Counted from the stretch's first letter, positions 8,333 to 16,325 are shown. The stretch is DNA of 64,000 nucleotides from Phyllobacterium myrsinacearum (GCF_014138285.1 NZ_JACGXN010000001.1:1539314-1603313); one strand, 5' to 3'. The notes: generated from the letters alone by a model not told the origin. Program-made: numbers and translations.

Positions 8333-9551
8333 TCGTCACTATCCGATAGTGGATGAAAATGCCAATCCGTCCGAAAGCGTAACTGAGGCTATCATGAAGT
8401 CGCGATATGCGACGCTTATGATTGATAGGGACATCGCCCAGGTATTGGAAGGGCTGAACGGGAAAGCTCCGGCCGAACATCATCACCAAATACCTGACAT
8501 CGAAGGTTTGTCCTTGGCGCTTGAAAACAAGATGCCGTCTGACCGGGTATTTAAGTTGGACGATCTTTCGGACGTCGACGGCGCGAATGACGCACAGACT
8601 GGATATGTTTTAGTCAAGACGCCTAGTGGATTATGGGTTGCGCAGGCGGCGTCATCGGCCCTTGGTTCTCATCAGCATGCCATAACCGATATCCAAGGCT
8701 TGAGTCAGGCGTTGACGGATCGTCAACTTATTTCGCAAAAAGGAGCGGCGGGCGGTTATCCGGGGTTGGATGCATCGGCTAAAGTACCTGTTGCACAGCT
8801 ACCAGCCTTGACTACGACAGCGACTGTTGGTGCAGCGCTAGCGGGAGCAAATGGTGTTGCGACTCCAGCCGACGGCGACCGGTTCGCGGGCGTCCTTGCG
8901 GGTGCATCCACCGCGTTTTGGACAACCTGGGGCAACATCAAGGCAGCGCTCAAAGCCTATCTCGATCCGCTTTTTGTCGCGCGTAATGGCGGTGATTTGT
9001 TCTCATTACACGCTAACTGGTCGCTGAATGGCCTGTTTGTTTACAATGCGGACAAATCGCAGGTTTACAACGTGTGGACGCAGTACCGTTATGGTGTACC
9101 CACAGTAGCTGCCACCGGTGGCACGGTTCCAGTGCGCGACAGTTCGGGCGACATCACCGCGCGATTGTTTCGAACGGAGTATCAAGATCAAGGTACGCCG
9201 ACCATTTATCTCGTCGGGTTGAATGCAATCGGTTCGGGGGCGGATAATTACCTACGACCCTTCAACGTCGCACATCTGGATTACAAATTTGCGCAAAGCG
9301 GTCACATCCGCAACGTGATTGAGGATCGCGCCATTGCCCGCCGCAATGAGGCTGTCACTGCATCACGCATGGCCGGTGCCGTTCAAGTCCTAATGAATAT
9401 GGGCCAAGACGGGCAGGGCTCAGCAATTGAAAACTCGGCGTATGTCATCACCGGTATGAATAAGACTGAGCCTTGGCGCGTCACAATAACGAGCAGGCAG
9501 CCACAGTTGTACATCGCGAATGTTGGCTGGTTCGCAGCGTTCCCATTCTAA
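8313..9551 (+). CDS. Phage tail fibre protein
   Basis: 412 residues. Two copies of a fibre repeat are visible, HHHQIPDIEGLSLALENKM (about 50-70) and HQHAITDIQGLSQALTDRQ (about 125-145), a signature of many phage tail fibres. The rest is rich in Gly/Ala/Thr, and a C-terminal domain ends WFAAFPF. Receptor binding is the expected role. AAGGAA precedes the ATG by about 10 bases. It lies upstream of the tape-measure gene, whereas tailed phages normally encode fibres after it. Confidence 0.7.
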   Translation: MALATDNRHYPIVDENANPSESVTEAIMKSRYATLMIDRDIAQVLEGLNGKAPAEHHHQIPDIEGLSLALENKMPSDRVFKLDDLSDVDGANDAQTGYVLVKTPSGLWVAQAASSALGSHQHAITDIQGLSQALTDRQLISQKGAAGGYPGLDASAKVPVAQLPALTTTATVGAALAGANGVATPADGDRFAGVLAGASTAFWTTWGNIKAALKAYLDPLFVARNGGDLFSLHANWSLNGLFVYNADKSQVYNVWTQYRYGVPTVAATGGTVPVRDSSGDITARLFRTEYQDQGTPTIYLVGLNAIGSGADNYLRPFNVAHLDYKFAQSGHIRNVIEDRAIARRNEAVTASRMAGAVQVLMNMGQDGQGSAIENSAYVITGMNKTEPWRVTITSRQPQLYIANVGWFAAFPF

Positions 9552-9561
9552 GGAAACTCCT

Positions 9562-10185
9562 ATGCATAATTTCGGGAAGTTAGAAGCAAGGCCAAAGACC
9601 TTTGACACACTGGATGGTGACGGAAACGTCATCTCCAGCACAACCGTTATCGCGATGTACGATGCGAACGGTGTTTTATGGCAAGAACTCGTTGCACAAT
9701 ATTCCTGTGCTTTCTATATCGCTCTGGATGGGGCGGGCACGATTGTCTCTATGGAGCAAGACCCATCGCAATCACAGGTTCCCGGCTATCTAATCCTCGG
9801 CATTGATGAGAGTTTTGGTTATCTTCCTGGCTCAGTCGCCATTGCAAATGGTGTTCCTGCAAAAAGTGCACTAGGCAAGCTTTGGAGCGGGTCGGCGATA
9901 GTTGCCCGTCCGCTGACGCGGGAAGAGTTATTCCCCCCTTTAGCCAAGTGGCGTGTTGAGGCGATTATTGACCTTCACGGGCAGCAGCAACAAATTGATT
10001 TGCGTAGCCAGATCGATGCAGCAATTGAAGCGCTACCAGAGCCGGACCGCACAATCGCAAAGAGCAAACGGGTCAACGTGATGGAATACTCGCGTACCGA
10101 TCAGCTGTTTGATTTGATTGGTTCGGCGATCAATATATCGGCGGATGAAATCGACGGCCTCTGGTCGCAAGCGGCGGCTCTCTAG
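9562..10185 (+). CDS. Tail fibre partner or assembly protein (putative)
   Basis: 207 residues from the ATG at 9562; AGGA at 9551-9554 is seven bases upstream. The C-terminal region (LTREELFPPLAKWRVEAIID) resembles sequence seen in fibre-assembly or fibre-accessory proteins of tailed phages, and the position right behind the fibre fits that. No firm family assignment. The N-terminal half has DGDGNVISSTTVIAMYD, beta-rich in appearance. Confidence 0.45.
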   Translation: MHNFGKLEARPKTFDTLDGDGNVISSTTVIAMYDANGVLWQELVAQYSCAFYIALDGAGTIVSMEQDPSQSQVPGYLILGIDESFGYLPGSVAIANGVPAKSALGKLWSGSAIVARPLTREELFPPLAKWRVEAIIDLHGQQQQIDLRSQIDAAIEALPEPDRTIAKSKRVNVMEYSRTDQLFDLIGSAINISADEIDGLWSQAAAL

Positions 10186-10210
10186 CGAATAAACATGGAG
10201 GGCACATAAT

Positions 10211-12253
10211 ATGGCGACTCAAGTGGCAACTGCAGAAATCAAGCTTACGCTTGTTGACCGCGTCACCGCCGGTATCCGCCGCATCGCCGCCCGCATGGCT
10301 GCACTTTCAAACCGACTTGGTATCGACCGTATCAGTAAGGCGGTCGGCAATTTGGGCAATCGGATCACCAGTCTCGGATCTGCATTGGGGCGGACAACAG
10401 GTCGACTCGGCTTGTTCGCTGGCATGATTGGTGTCGGCGGCGGCGCTATCAGCGTCGCGCTGTTTGGCATGGTGAAAGGCGTCGCTGACACTGGTGCGGC
10501 GATATCGGAACTTGGTTTCAAATTAGGCATCGGCGCGGAACAACTGCAGGCATATCAATATGCTGCCAAGATATCTGGCGTCGAAAGTGAAAGCCTCGCC
10601 AAGGGTATACAAAAGCTCGGCATTAATGCCGCTGAAGCTAGCCGGGGCAACAAGGGACTAGCCATCGGCTTCAAGAGCCTGGGCGTTTCCTTGAAGGATG
10701 CACACGGGAAAATGCGCCCCATGGAATCGGTCTTGGACCAGACAATGAAGAAGCTTGCCAAGATCGAAGACCCGTTGCGACGTAACCAGTTGGCTTTCAA
10801 GCTTTTCGGTAAGTCCGGCGTTGATATGGTCAAGATGCTGTCCAGCGGTAGCAGAGGGTTGGACGACCTTTTGAACGAAGCGCGAGACTCCGGTAGCATC
10901 ATGAGCCAACGTGCCGCCGATCTAAGTGGTGATTTCGGCGACAACATCGACCGGCTTTTAATTAAGCTCAATGGTCTGAAAACGTTCATTGCCGTACAAC
11001 TGTTACCGGTATTCAACGATGCGGTTCTCGGCGTTACCGAATGGTACGACGCGAACAAAATGCTTATTCGTTCCACTATCGGCGAATGGGTGAAGCGGCT
11101 CACGAAATTTATGCGTGACCTTGCGGACCCCGCATCTGAAATTCGCGTTCAATTGGCGGGTGTCTCAGAAGGCTTCTCGTCGTTTCTTGCTGCGATACGT
11201 CCGGTGGTCGACTTCGTCGGCGGCCCATTCAAGGCGACGATGCTTGGAATAGCATTGTGGATCGGCGGGCCGTTGATTTCCGCCCTTGCCACGATTGGCC
11301 TCGCATTCGTAAACCTTGGAATTGTAATCCTATCTACTCCCATCGGCTGGATGCTCGCCGGTATCGCCGCGTTAGTCGCCGCTGGCTACATGCTTTATCA
11401 GAATTGGGATTCTGTCGTCGCCGGGATTTCAGCCGCGTGGGAAGGGCTCAAATCCTATCTGACTGGTGTTTGGGCTTCGATCACATCGGCATTTGATGGT
11501 GGGTTTATCCAAGGTATAACAAAGCTACTGGTTGAGTTTGCGCCTGCTACACATATCGCCCGTGCCATTGACGCAATCTTTGAGTATTTCACTGGCATCA
11601 GCTTGATTGATGAGGGTACGAAGCTTGTCACGTCCTTTGTCGATGGAATGAATTCGGGCCTTGTCGCCGTACAGGGCTGGATTCAAAGCCTTATGGATGA
11701 ATACCAAAGGTTCAGTACCGAGCTAGGCTTGAAGCTGTTCGAAGTCGGCGCGAATGCCATCGGCTCATTCCTCGGCGGTCTTAAATCGATGTGGGGAAGC
11801 GTAGTTTCTTGGTTCAAGGACAGCGTAAACGACCTGATAGGATGGTTGCCGGATAGTTTGAAGACAAGCCTCGGTTTCAATGTCACGACTACCGGCGCAT
11901 CGGGCGCAACACTATCGCCCGAGATAGATTCGCTTGCGCGAACCGTCGGCGCAAGCGCTGCAACGATTGGCTCCAGCATATCGATGCCGTCGCCAATCCC
12001 AACAGCTGGGCCTACTGGCACTGTTGAAACCGGTGTCGTGCAGGCTGGCACTGTCCAAGCGACGAATTTCGTTGCCCCGTCGCCCCTCCTTGTACATCAG
12101 CCACAATCTATCGACGCAAGCACGCATGTCGGTTCAATCGTTGTGCAGAGCGCACAGGGAACGCCTGCGGATACGCAAGCGGCCGTTGAAGCCGCATTAC
12201 GCAATCACACAGAAGCAGCGCGACAACAGTCGCTGTCAGTTCTGTCGGATTAG
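10211..12253 (+). CDS. Phage tail tape measure protein
   Basis: 680 residues; GGAGG at 10197-10201 gives a good ribosome site. An N-terminal basic helical part is followed by membrane-like stretches (about 75-95 and 355-395, including STPIGWMLAGIAALVAAGYM), as in P2/Mu-like tape measures. The family signature of alternating helix and ISELGFKLGIGAEQLQAYQYA is present. The protein sets tail length and takes part in DNA entry. At about 1.5 angstrom per residue it implies a tail near 100 nm. The frame is intact, which argues against simple decay. Confidence 0.85.
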   Translation: MATQVATAEIKLTLVDRVTAGIRRIAARMAALSNRLGIDRISKAVGNLGNRITSLGSALGRTTGRLGLFAGMIGVGGGAISVALFGMVKGVADTGAAISELGFKLGIGAEQLQAYQYAAKISGVESESLAKGIQKLGINAAEASRGNKGLAIGFKSLGVSLKDAHGKMRPMESVLDQTMKKLAKIEDPLRRNQLAFKLFGKSGVDMVKMLSSGSRGLDDLLNEARDSGSIMSQRAADLSGDFGDNIDRLLIKLNGLKTFIAVQLLPVFNDAVLGVTEWYDANKMLIRSTIGEWVKRLTKFMRDLADPASEIRVQLAGVSEGFSSFLAAIRPVVDFVGGPFKATMLGIALWIGGPLISALATIGLAFVNLGIVILSTPIGWMLAGIAALVAAGYMLYQNWDSVVAGISAAWEGLKSYLTGVWASITSAFDGGFIQGITKLLVEFAPATHIARAIDAIFEYFTGISLIDEGTKLVTSFVDGMNSGLVAVQGWIQSLMDEYQRFSTELGLKLFEVGANAIGSFLGGLKSMWGSVVSWFKDSVNDLIGWLPDSLKTSLGFNVTTTGASGATLSPEIDSLARTVGASAATIGSSISMPSPIPTAGPTGTVETGVVQAGTVQATNFVAPSPLLVHQPQSIDASTHVGSIVVQSAQGTPADTQAAVEAALRNHTEAARQQSLSVLSD

Positions 12254-12261
12254 GTGCGATT

Positions 12262-12606
12262 ATGCGAGACGTCGCTGACGTATTCAACATTGGTCAGGGT
12301 GCCGTGCGTGTCGTAGTCGATGACGTGTTCATGCCACTTGTACCGACATCGCCGAGCGACGGCGCGCACCCTACCGGGACTCTAGTAAATTTCGAGGTCA
12401 ACCATCCTTACGGTATCTGCACCGGCGCGCTCTATGTCCGGAAGCTGCCCCACGAGGTTCTAGCGATCATTAATGATGCGCTTAACGTGGAAGCTGAATT
12501 ACTTATCACTGGCTTTGTAGTTCCGGCCCGCGCACCGTCGGGTTGTCAGATGATTCGCGGTGATATTGCAGCGGCAGTCACGCCAAAAGTAAAATTTCGG
12601 AATTAG
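12262..12606 (+). CDS. Uncharacterised protein of the tail operon
   Basis: 114 residues, eight bases after the tape-measure stop. Mixed hydrophobic, beta-rich in appearance (GAVRVVVDDVFMPLVPT, LINVE-like stretches). No motif recognised. Position suggests a small structural or accessory tail protein, but this is context only. Confidence 0.5.
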   Translation: MRDVADVFNIGQGAVRVVVDDVFMPLVPTSPSDGAHPTGTLVNFEVNHPYGICTGALYVRKLPHEVLAIINDALNVEAELLITGFVVPARAPSGCQMIRGDIAAAVTPKVKFRN

Positions 12607-12826
12607 TGAATGTTTTCAAGTTGTAAACATGTTGACTATTTTCATCAAAATAACTGTCAATAATAACTCAAGTTTACATAGTGCAAACGTGTCTACAAAT
12701 AAAGTAATATGAACTGGTGTTTAGTTTTGACTTTCCACCAATATTGATCTTAATTCAAAACGACCGCACAAGCTGTTTGCAGCAACTTGCACGGTCTTAC
12801 CGAAACCGAACATATGAGGTTCGATT
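12607..12826 (+). promoter_or_regulatory. AT-rich intergenic region with inverted repeats
   Basis: No gene seen. AT-rich, with GTAAAC/GTTTAC-type words (about 12622-12627 and 12672-12677) and the inverted repeat GACCGCACAAG (12762-12772)/CTTGCACGGTC (12786-12796), one mismatch pair. Likely the promoter and operator of the exported-protein gene that follows. The binding protein is unknown; the element's XRE or AlpA-like proteins are candidates. Confidence 0.4.
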
Positions 12827-13216
12827 ATGGCTACGTCCATTAATACCACACGCCGCACGTTTTTCAATTTGATCCCTGCAGTAGCGCTGTTAGCCGTTGG
12901 CACCGCTAGCGCGTCGCAAGCGAAAGCTTCGCCGCTCACCCTTCTGATAGCAGAACATTGGTCCATATACTCGCAACTGGAAAATCTTTGCCCTCAGGCT
13001 GACCCGAATGACCCGGCCTATGATCCTATTGCGGCGGAATACTTCGACGGACTTTGCGTGCGCGAGTACCGTGCCCGTGAGGCCCTGCTTTCATACAGTG
13101 TGGATTCGCTTGAAGGTATCCGCGAAAAATTGGGATACATGATGCGGACGGACGTTGGGTTGCACCTGATGTTGGCCGAAGACGACGTGCATCTGCTCCT
13201 GAGTTCCTTCGCATGA
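12827..13216 (+). CDS. Small exported protein of unknown function
   Basis: 129 residues. The N-terminus TTRRTFFNLIPAVALLAVG followed by TASASQAKA looks like a Tat-type or Sec signal peptide with cleavage near residue 35. The mature part is about 95 residues with two Cys, acidic, with PQADPNDPAYDPIAAEYF. No domain recognised. Its stop overlaps the next ATG (ATGA at 13213-13216), coupling it to an AlpA-like regulator. Why an element would export this protein is open. Confidence 0.6.
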   Translation: MATSINTTRRTFFNLIPAVALLAVGTASASQAKASPLTLLIAEHWSIYSQLENLCPQADPNDPAYDPIAAEYFDGLCVREYRAREALLSYSVDSLEGIREKLGYMMRTDVGLHLMLAEDDVHLLLSSFA

Positions 13217-13422
13217 GCGGAGAACCGACAGACGCCGGGAGGGAACTTATGACACCGGCTGAGGGGGCAATTTATCTACATTTGTCGGCCAGCACACTAG
13301 CCCGGTGGCGGACATATGGCGGTGGTCCACTTTACCTGAAGCTCGGAAAGAAGATTTTTTACCGGAAGTCTGACTTGGACCAATTCATTGTCGAAGCAAC
13401 TCGTTCAAAAACTAGAGGCTGA
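13213..13422 (+). CDS. AlpA-like helix-turn-helix protein (second copy type)
   Basis: 69 residues with a complete HTH_17 domain: LMTPAEGAIYLHLSASTLAR, then WRTYGGGPLYLKLGKKIFYR and KSDLDQFI. Proteins of this type act as excisionases or early-gene activators. It differs from the paralogous protein at 2892, so the element has two. Coupled by ATGA to the exported-protein gene. Confidence 0.75.
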   Translation: MSGEPTDAGRELMTPAEGAIYLHLSASTLARWRTYGGGPLYLKLGKKIFYRKSDLDQFIVEATRSKTRG

Positions 13423-13453
13423 TGCGCGCCGCGCTACCGTCCGTTGCATTCAC

Positions 13454-13651
13454 TCACAAAGGCTCGCAGCCGCCAAAGTCCGTTTCATCGAATACAATCT
13501 CAGCTTTTGCGTATGGCGGCCCTTCGTTCCATGTTGGGTCGCCATTATCCAACTTGATCGCCACAATAACGCGCGTGCCAACATCAGTTACTCGCCAGCG
13601 GCCAGTTGCGGTCAGGAATTCGGTGCCAATGGAAAAATCCTGTAACTTCAT
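13454..13651 (-). CDS. Small conserved hypothetical protein
   Basis: 65 residues beginning MKLQDFSIGTEFLTATGRW, then RVTDVGTRVIVAIKLD and KAEIVFDETDFGGCE. This composition (beta-rich, acidic C-terminus with conserved-looking DETDFGGC) resembles small hypothetical proteins I have seen repeatedly in rhizobial islands. It is preferred over the overlapping + strand frame because its sequence looks folded. Function unknown. The only minus-strand gene in the element. Confidence 0.55.
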   Translation of the reverse strand: MKLQDFSIGTEFLTATGRWRVTDVGTRVIVAIKLDNGDPTWNEGPPYAKAEIVFDETDFGGCEPL

Positions 13652-13789
13652 TATGGGTGCGTCCTACGAGGGTTTGCAGAAAATAGCTTGTGCACTGCTG
13701 GGAGTTTAGATTCAAGAAACGCCGCTATCTTATTGATAAATGACTCCGTTTTGCGTGACTAAGCCATTGACTCATAAAGCATTTTTCTC

Positions 13790-13818
13790 TTGACGCTGGA
13801 GGATTAAAAGGGCACAAT
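13790..13818 (+). promoter_or_regulatory. Sigma-70-type promoter for the DprA/PRTase pair
   Basis: TTGACG (13790-13795), a 17-base spacer and CACAAT (13813-13818), about 38 bases before the DprA-like start. It suggests that the pair is transcribed on its own, apart from the tail and regulator genes. Confidence 0.55.
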
Positions 13819-13856
13819 CGAAAGGCAACCATTCCGACTCGTCAAAGGATGACGAT

Positions 13857-14645
13857 ATGCATGCATCTCAATTGAAAGCATCACGCGGGTGGAACGATTT
13901 GGACGACCAAAAATCAAAAGTTCCAGCCAGCAAATGTTATAGCCCTCCTGATAATATTTCTACAGTGATGTTGTCGGATGCGCTGGAGGATACGGGCAGA
14001 TTTCCCGAAAAGCGACAGATGAGCTTCCTCGAAAAACAGGCGGCAGATCGCGCTATCGCGGATATGAAGCTTTATTTTACGGGCGACCTGTCGCTGTTGA
14101 AGAGGCCGTGTGTTGCAATTGTTGGAACGCGTCAGGTCTCAGACGCGGGCCGATTGAGAACACAACGATTAGCCCGGGAGCTAGTTAAGGCTGGCGTGGT
14201 AGTTGTCTCTGGGCTCGCCTATGGCGTTGACGCTGTTGCGCATCAGACTGCGATAGATTCTGGCGGAAGCACTATCGCGGTTCTCGGTACGCCGCTAGAT
14301 CGCGCGTCACCCTCGGAGAACGCGCCGCTTCAAGAGGAAATTTACAGACGACACCTCCTATTATCTCAGTTTGAAGTAGGGGAACCGACGTTCCGCACAA
14401 ACTTCCCTCTAAGAAATAAACTGATGGCGACTATCGCTGATGCGACTGTTGTAATGGAAGCATCGGACACTTCAGGGACACTCCATCAGGCCGCTGCTTG
14501 CACTAAGTTAGGCAGATGGTTGTTTATCGCGCGTTCTGTTGTTGATGACTCTAAGTTAACTTGGCCGACAAACTTCCTTAAGTACGAAACCTGTGTTCCT
14601 CTCGATAAGGTGTCCGACATAACAAGCCGGATCGCAAATCGTTAG
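13857..14645 (+). CDS. DprA/Smf-like Rossmann protein
   Basis: 262 residues; AGGA at 13846-13849 is seven bases before the ATG. Residues about 80-230 show the DprA core: PCVAIVGTRQVSDAGR, VVVSGLAYGVDAVAHQTA, TIAVLGTPLDR and NFPLRNKLMATIADATVV, followed by EASDTSGTLHQAA. DprA binds single-stranded DNA and loads RecA during transformation. The N-terminal SAM and C-terminal winged-helix domains of chromosomal DprA are absent; a divergent N-terminus of about 70 residues is present instead. Paired with a phosphoribosyltransferase at the element's right end. DprA-like domains also occur as cargo proteins in mobile elements, so a host-defence or anti-defence role is as likely as competence. Confidence 0.85.
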   Translation: MHASQLKASRGWNDLDDQKSKVPASKCYSPPDNISTVMLSDALEDTGRFPEKRQMSFLEKQAADRAIADMKLYFTGDLSLLKRPCVAIVGTRQVSDAGRLRTQRLARELVKAGVVVVSGLAYGVDAVAHQTAIDSGGSTIAVLGTPLDRASPSENAPLQEEIYRRHLLLSQFEVGEPTFRTNFPLRNKLMATIADATVVMEASDTSGTLHQAAACTKLGRWLFIARSVVDDSKLTWPTNFLKYETCVPLDKVSDITSRIANR

Positions 14646-14658
14646 AGTAACGCATAAC

Positions 14659-15309
14659 ATGCAAATCCATTGCAAGGCTCAATACCTGACTGAAGGCGTC
14701 GGACACATGCGTGGTTCCGACTATAATGCAATTCTTTTGGTCAAGGCCGTGAAAGGTCATCCCGTTGGAAACGGTTACACGAACGTCTCTATCTCCGGGA
14801 AAACAGTTCGCATTCAAGAAGCAAACAAAGACGACGCGCTTAAATGGTTCGGCGCTTGGGCTGCGACCATAATTGATGGTTCATCCAATTGCGACAGTAA
14901 CACAGTCTTAGTGCCAATTCCTAACAGTTCAACTGTTGTAGGCGGCCCTAATACATTTCGAACAGCGGTCATTGCCCAGGCAATCAAGGTAGCATGCAGC
15001 ACGCCTACCGTCGTGGCACCGTATTTGAAGTGGGATACAGCGCGCCCTAGGAGCACTGATGGCGATTCGCGAAGGCCCGAACTGTTGTTTCCGCATCTGG
15101 TTCAGGAGTACCAGTTTCCAGCTGGACGAATTGTCTTGATAGACGACGTGTATACTACGGGTGGTCATTTCATTGCGAGTACATGGCGAATTGAACACTG
15201 GGGTCGATCCGTAGACATGGGAATTTGCTGCGGTCGGACCGAACACGTACAACTAGATCATCCCTTTAAACTTGAGGCGACAGACCTTGCCGTGCCCGCG
15301 CGGGTCTAA
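14659..15309 (+). CDS. ComF-like phosphoribosyltransferase
   Basis: 216 residues, 13 bases after the DprA-like gene. The PRPP-binding motif of type I phosphoribosyltransferases is clear: GRIVLIDDVYTTGGH (about 155-169). Upstream, VLVPIPNSSTV with FRTAVIAQAIKVA matches the layout of ComF proteins. The ComF zinc finger is not seen. No ribosome site stands out; an ATG at 14707 (MRGSDYNAILLVKAVKG) is an alternative start. The substrate is unknown. Its pairing with DprA mirrors two competence families without any competence machinery nearby. Confidence 0.8.
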   Translation: MQIHCKAQYLTEGVGHMRGSDYNAILLVKAVKGHPVGNGYTNVSISGKTVRIQEANKDDALKWFGAWAATIIDGSSNCDSNTVLVPIPNSSTVVGGPNTFRTAVIAQAIKVACSTPTVVAPYLKWDTARPRSTDGDSRRPELLFPHLVQEYQFPAGRIVLIDDVYTTGGHFIASTWRIEHWGRSVDMGICCGRTEHVQLDHPFKLEATDLAVPARV

Positions 15310-15361
15310 AGAAATTGGCGGATCCCGCGTCTGGGGCAAGCTCATGGCCACCTAATCGGGC

Positions 15362-15383
15362 TGGTAGCTATTTGGTCGCTCGC
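15362..15383 (+). repeat. Candidate integrase arm-type site, right
   Basis: TGGTAGCTA, TTT, GGTCGCTCGC; 18 of 22 bases match 1297-1318 in the same orientation. It lies 60 bp inside attR. See the left copy. Confidence 0.5.
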
Positions 15384-15393
15384 TTCACAAATT

Positions 15394-15421
15394 AAAAGGG
15401 CGTCCCGAAGGACGCCTTTTT
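15394..15421. terminator. Bidirectional terminator at element right end
   Basis: GGCGTCC/GGACGCC stem with a CGAA loop, flanked by A4 and T5. It can end the phosphoribosyltransferase transcript and, on the other strand, the reconstituted tRNA-Gly transcript. Confidence 0.75.
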
Positions 15422-15443
15422 AAATACTTCAAATCATTAAAAA

Positions 15444-15497
15444 AACTGGAGCGGGAGAAGGGATTCGAACCCTCGACCCCAACCTTGGCAAGGTTGT
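15444..15497. repeat. attR: 54-bp direct repeat inside intact tRNA-Gly
   Basis: Identical to 1108-1161. It covers tRNA-Gly from the anticodon arm through CCA plus three bases. Integration therefore rebuilt the tRNA 3' end from element DNA. Confidence 0.9.
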
Positions 15498-15521
15498 GCT
15501 CTACCCCTGAGCTACTCCCGC
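15447..15521 (-). tRNA. tRNA-Gly (GCC)
   Basis: Minus-strand reading starts GCGGGAGTAGCTCAGGGGTA and ends TCCCGCTCCA. The acceptor stem GCGGGAG/CTCCCGC closes, the T arm carries GGTTCGAATCC, and the anticodon loop TTGCCAA gives anticodon GCC. CCA is encoded. It serves as the integration target of the element. Confidence 0.95.
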
Positions 15522-15756
15522 ATGCGCCAGTTTGTCTTGCGAAGCGGGGCCTATATGACCCAAGCATGGGCCAATTGCAACAGTGAATTTTCGACTTTAT
15601 GACGATAATCAAAAAAATTCTCGAATGGTTGCGTTTGCCTTAAGGTTGAACACGCCTTTAATGGCGATATCATTGGGTTTTCGCTTGAGAGCGTGCGCCG
15701 AAGCTATTAGGACAAGAAAAGTACATTTCCTGATCACCGGTGTTGTGAGAACCAGA

Positions 15757-16266
15757 ATGCCCAAGACATACGACGAGCTGATGCAGAAACTCGACGATCT
15801 CGGGATCAATGTGTCAACGATTCGCCATGCACCGGTTTTCACCGTCGCCGAGGCACAGGATTTGCGCGGACAGGTTCCCGGTGCCCACACCAAGAATCTT
15901 TTCCTTAAAGACAAGAAAGACAATTTCTTCCTTGTTACCGTTGGAGAGGAGGCACAGGTCGATCTTAAGACCATTCATACGAAGATTGGTGCGGCAAGCC
16001 GCGTATCCTTTGGAAAGCCGGAAAAGCTGCTGGAGTATCTTGGCCTTGTTCCTGGTTCCGTGAGTGTTCTGGGTGTGATCAATGACGACGAGCACCAGGT
16101 GAAACTGGTGCTTGACGAAGATCTTATGCGCAATGACATCATCAATGCGCATCCGTTGAGCAATGATGCGACAACATCCATCGGACGGGACGACCTTCTA
16201 CGTTTTCTCAAGGCAACCGGGCATGAGCCTCTGATCTTGAAAATTGACGAAACGAACCCAACCTGA
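15757..16266 (+). CDS. Prolyl-tRNA deacylase (YbaK/ProX family)
   Basis: 169 residues from the ATG at 15757; the frame is open to 15583 but that part crosses the promoter zone. The INS-superfamily editing domain is visible: VFTVAEAQDLRGQVPGAHTK, NLFLKDKKDNFFLV, and VNLKT-like VDLKTIHTKIG, then LGLVPGSVSVLGVIND. ProX proteins hydrolyse Ala-tRNA(Pro) in trans and are free-standing versions of the prolyl-tRNA synthetase editing domain. Common at this site in Rhizobiales. Monocistronic or followed by the thioredoxin-TPR gene 60 bp on. Confidence 0.85.
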   Translation: MPKTYDELMQKLDDLGINVSTIRHAPVFTVAEAQDLRGQVPGAHTKNLFLKDKKDNFFLVTVGEEAQVDLKTIHTKIGAASRVSFGKPEKLLEYLGLVPGSVSVLGVINDDEHQVKLVLDEDLMRNDIINAHPLSNDATTSIGRDDLLRFLKATGHEPLILKIDETNPT

Positions 16267-16325
16267 GTGCAGGCTAAGAGTCAGCCGAGGCGAACTTGCT
16301 GACCAGCGGATGCGGGAGAAATTTC

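Larger units (their letters stand above)
1108..15497. mobile_element. Integrative element in tRNA-Gly(GCC) carrying partial phage tail module
   Basis: Bounded by a perfect 54-bp direct repeat (1108-1161 and 15444-15497) overlapping tRNA-Gly; one unit is 14,336 bp. An integrase gene lies just inside the left end. The cargo includes two AlpA-like proteins, a RepA-like ATPase, an XRE regulator, tail fibre and tape-measure genes, and a DprA/phosphoribosyltransferase pair. No portal, capsid, terminase or lysis gene was recognised. It could be a phage satellite, a phage-like island or an eroded prophage. Integrity of the ends, integrase and regulators argues that it is not merely old debris, but activity cannot be judged from sequence. 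Confidence 0.9.

Noticed and set aside
13422-13709. Plus-strand frame after the AlpA-like gene
   Set aside because: The minus-strand frame at 13454-13651 reads as a folded conserved-looking protein; the + frame does not.
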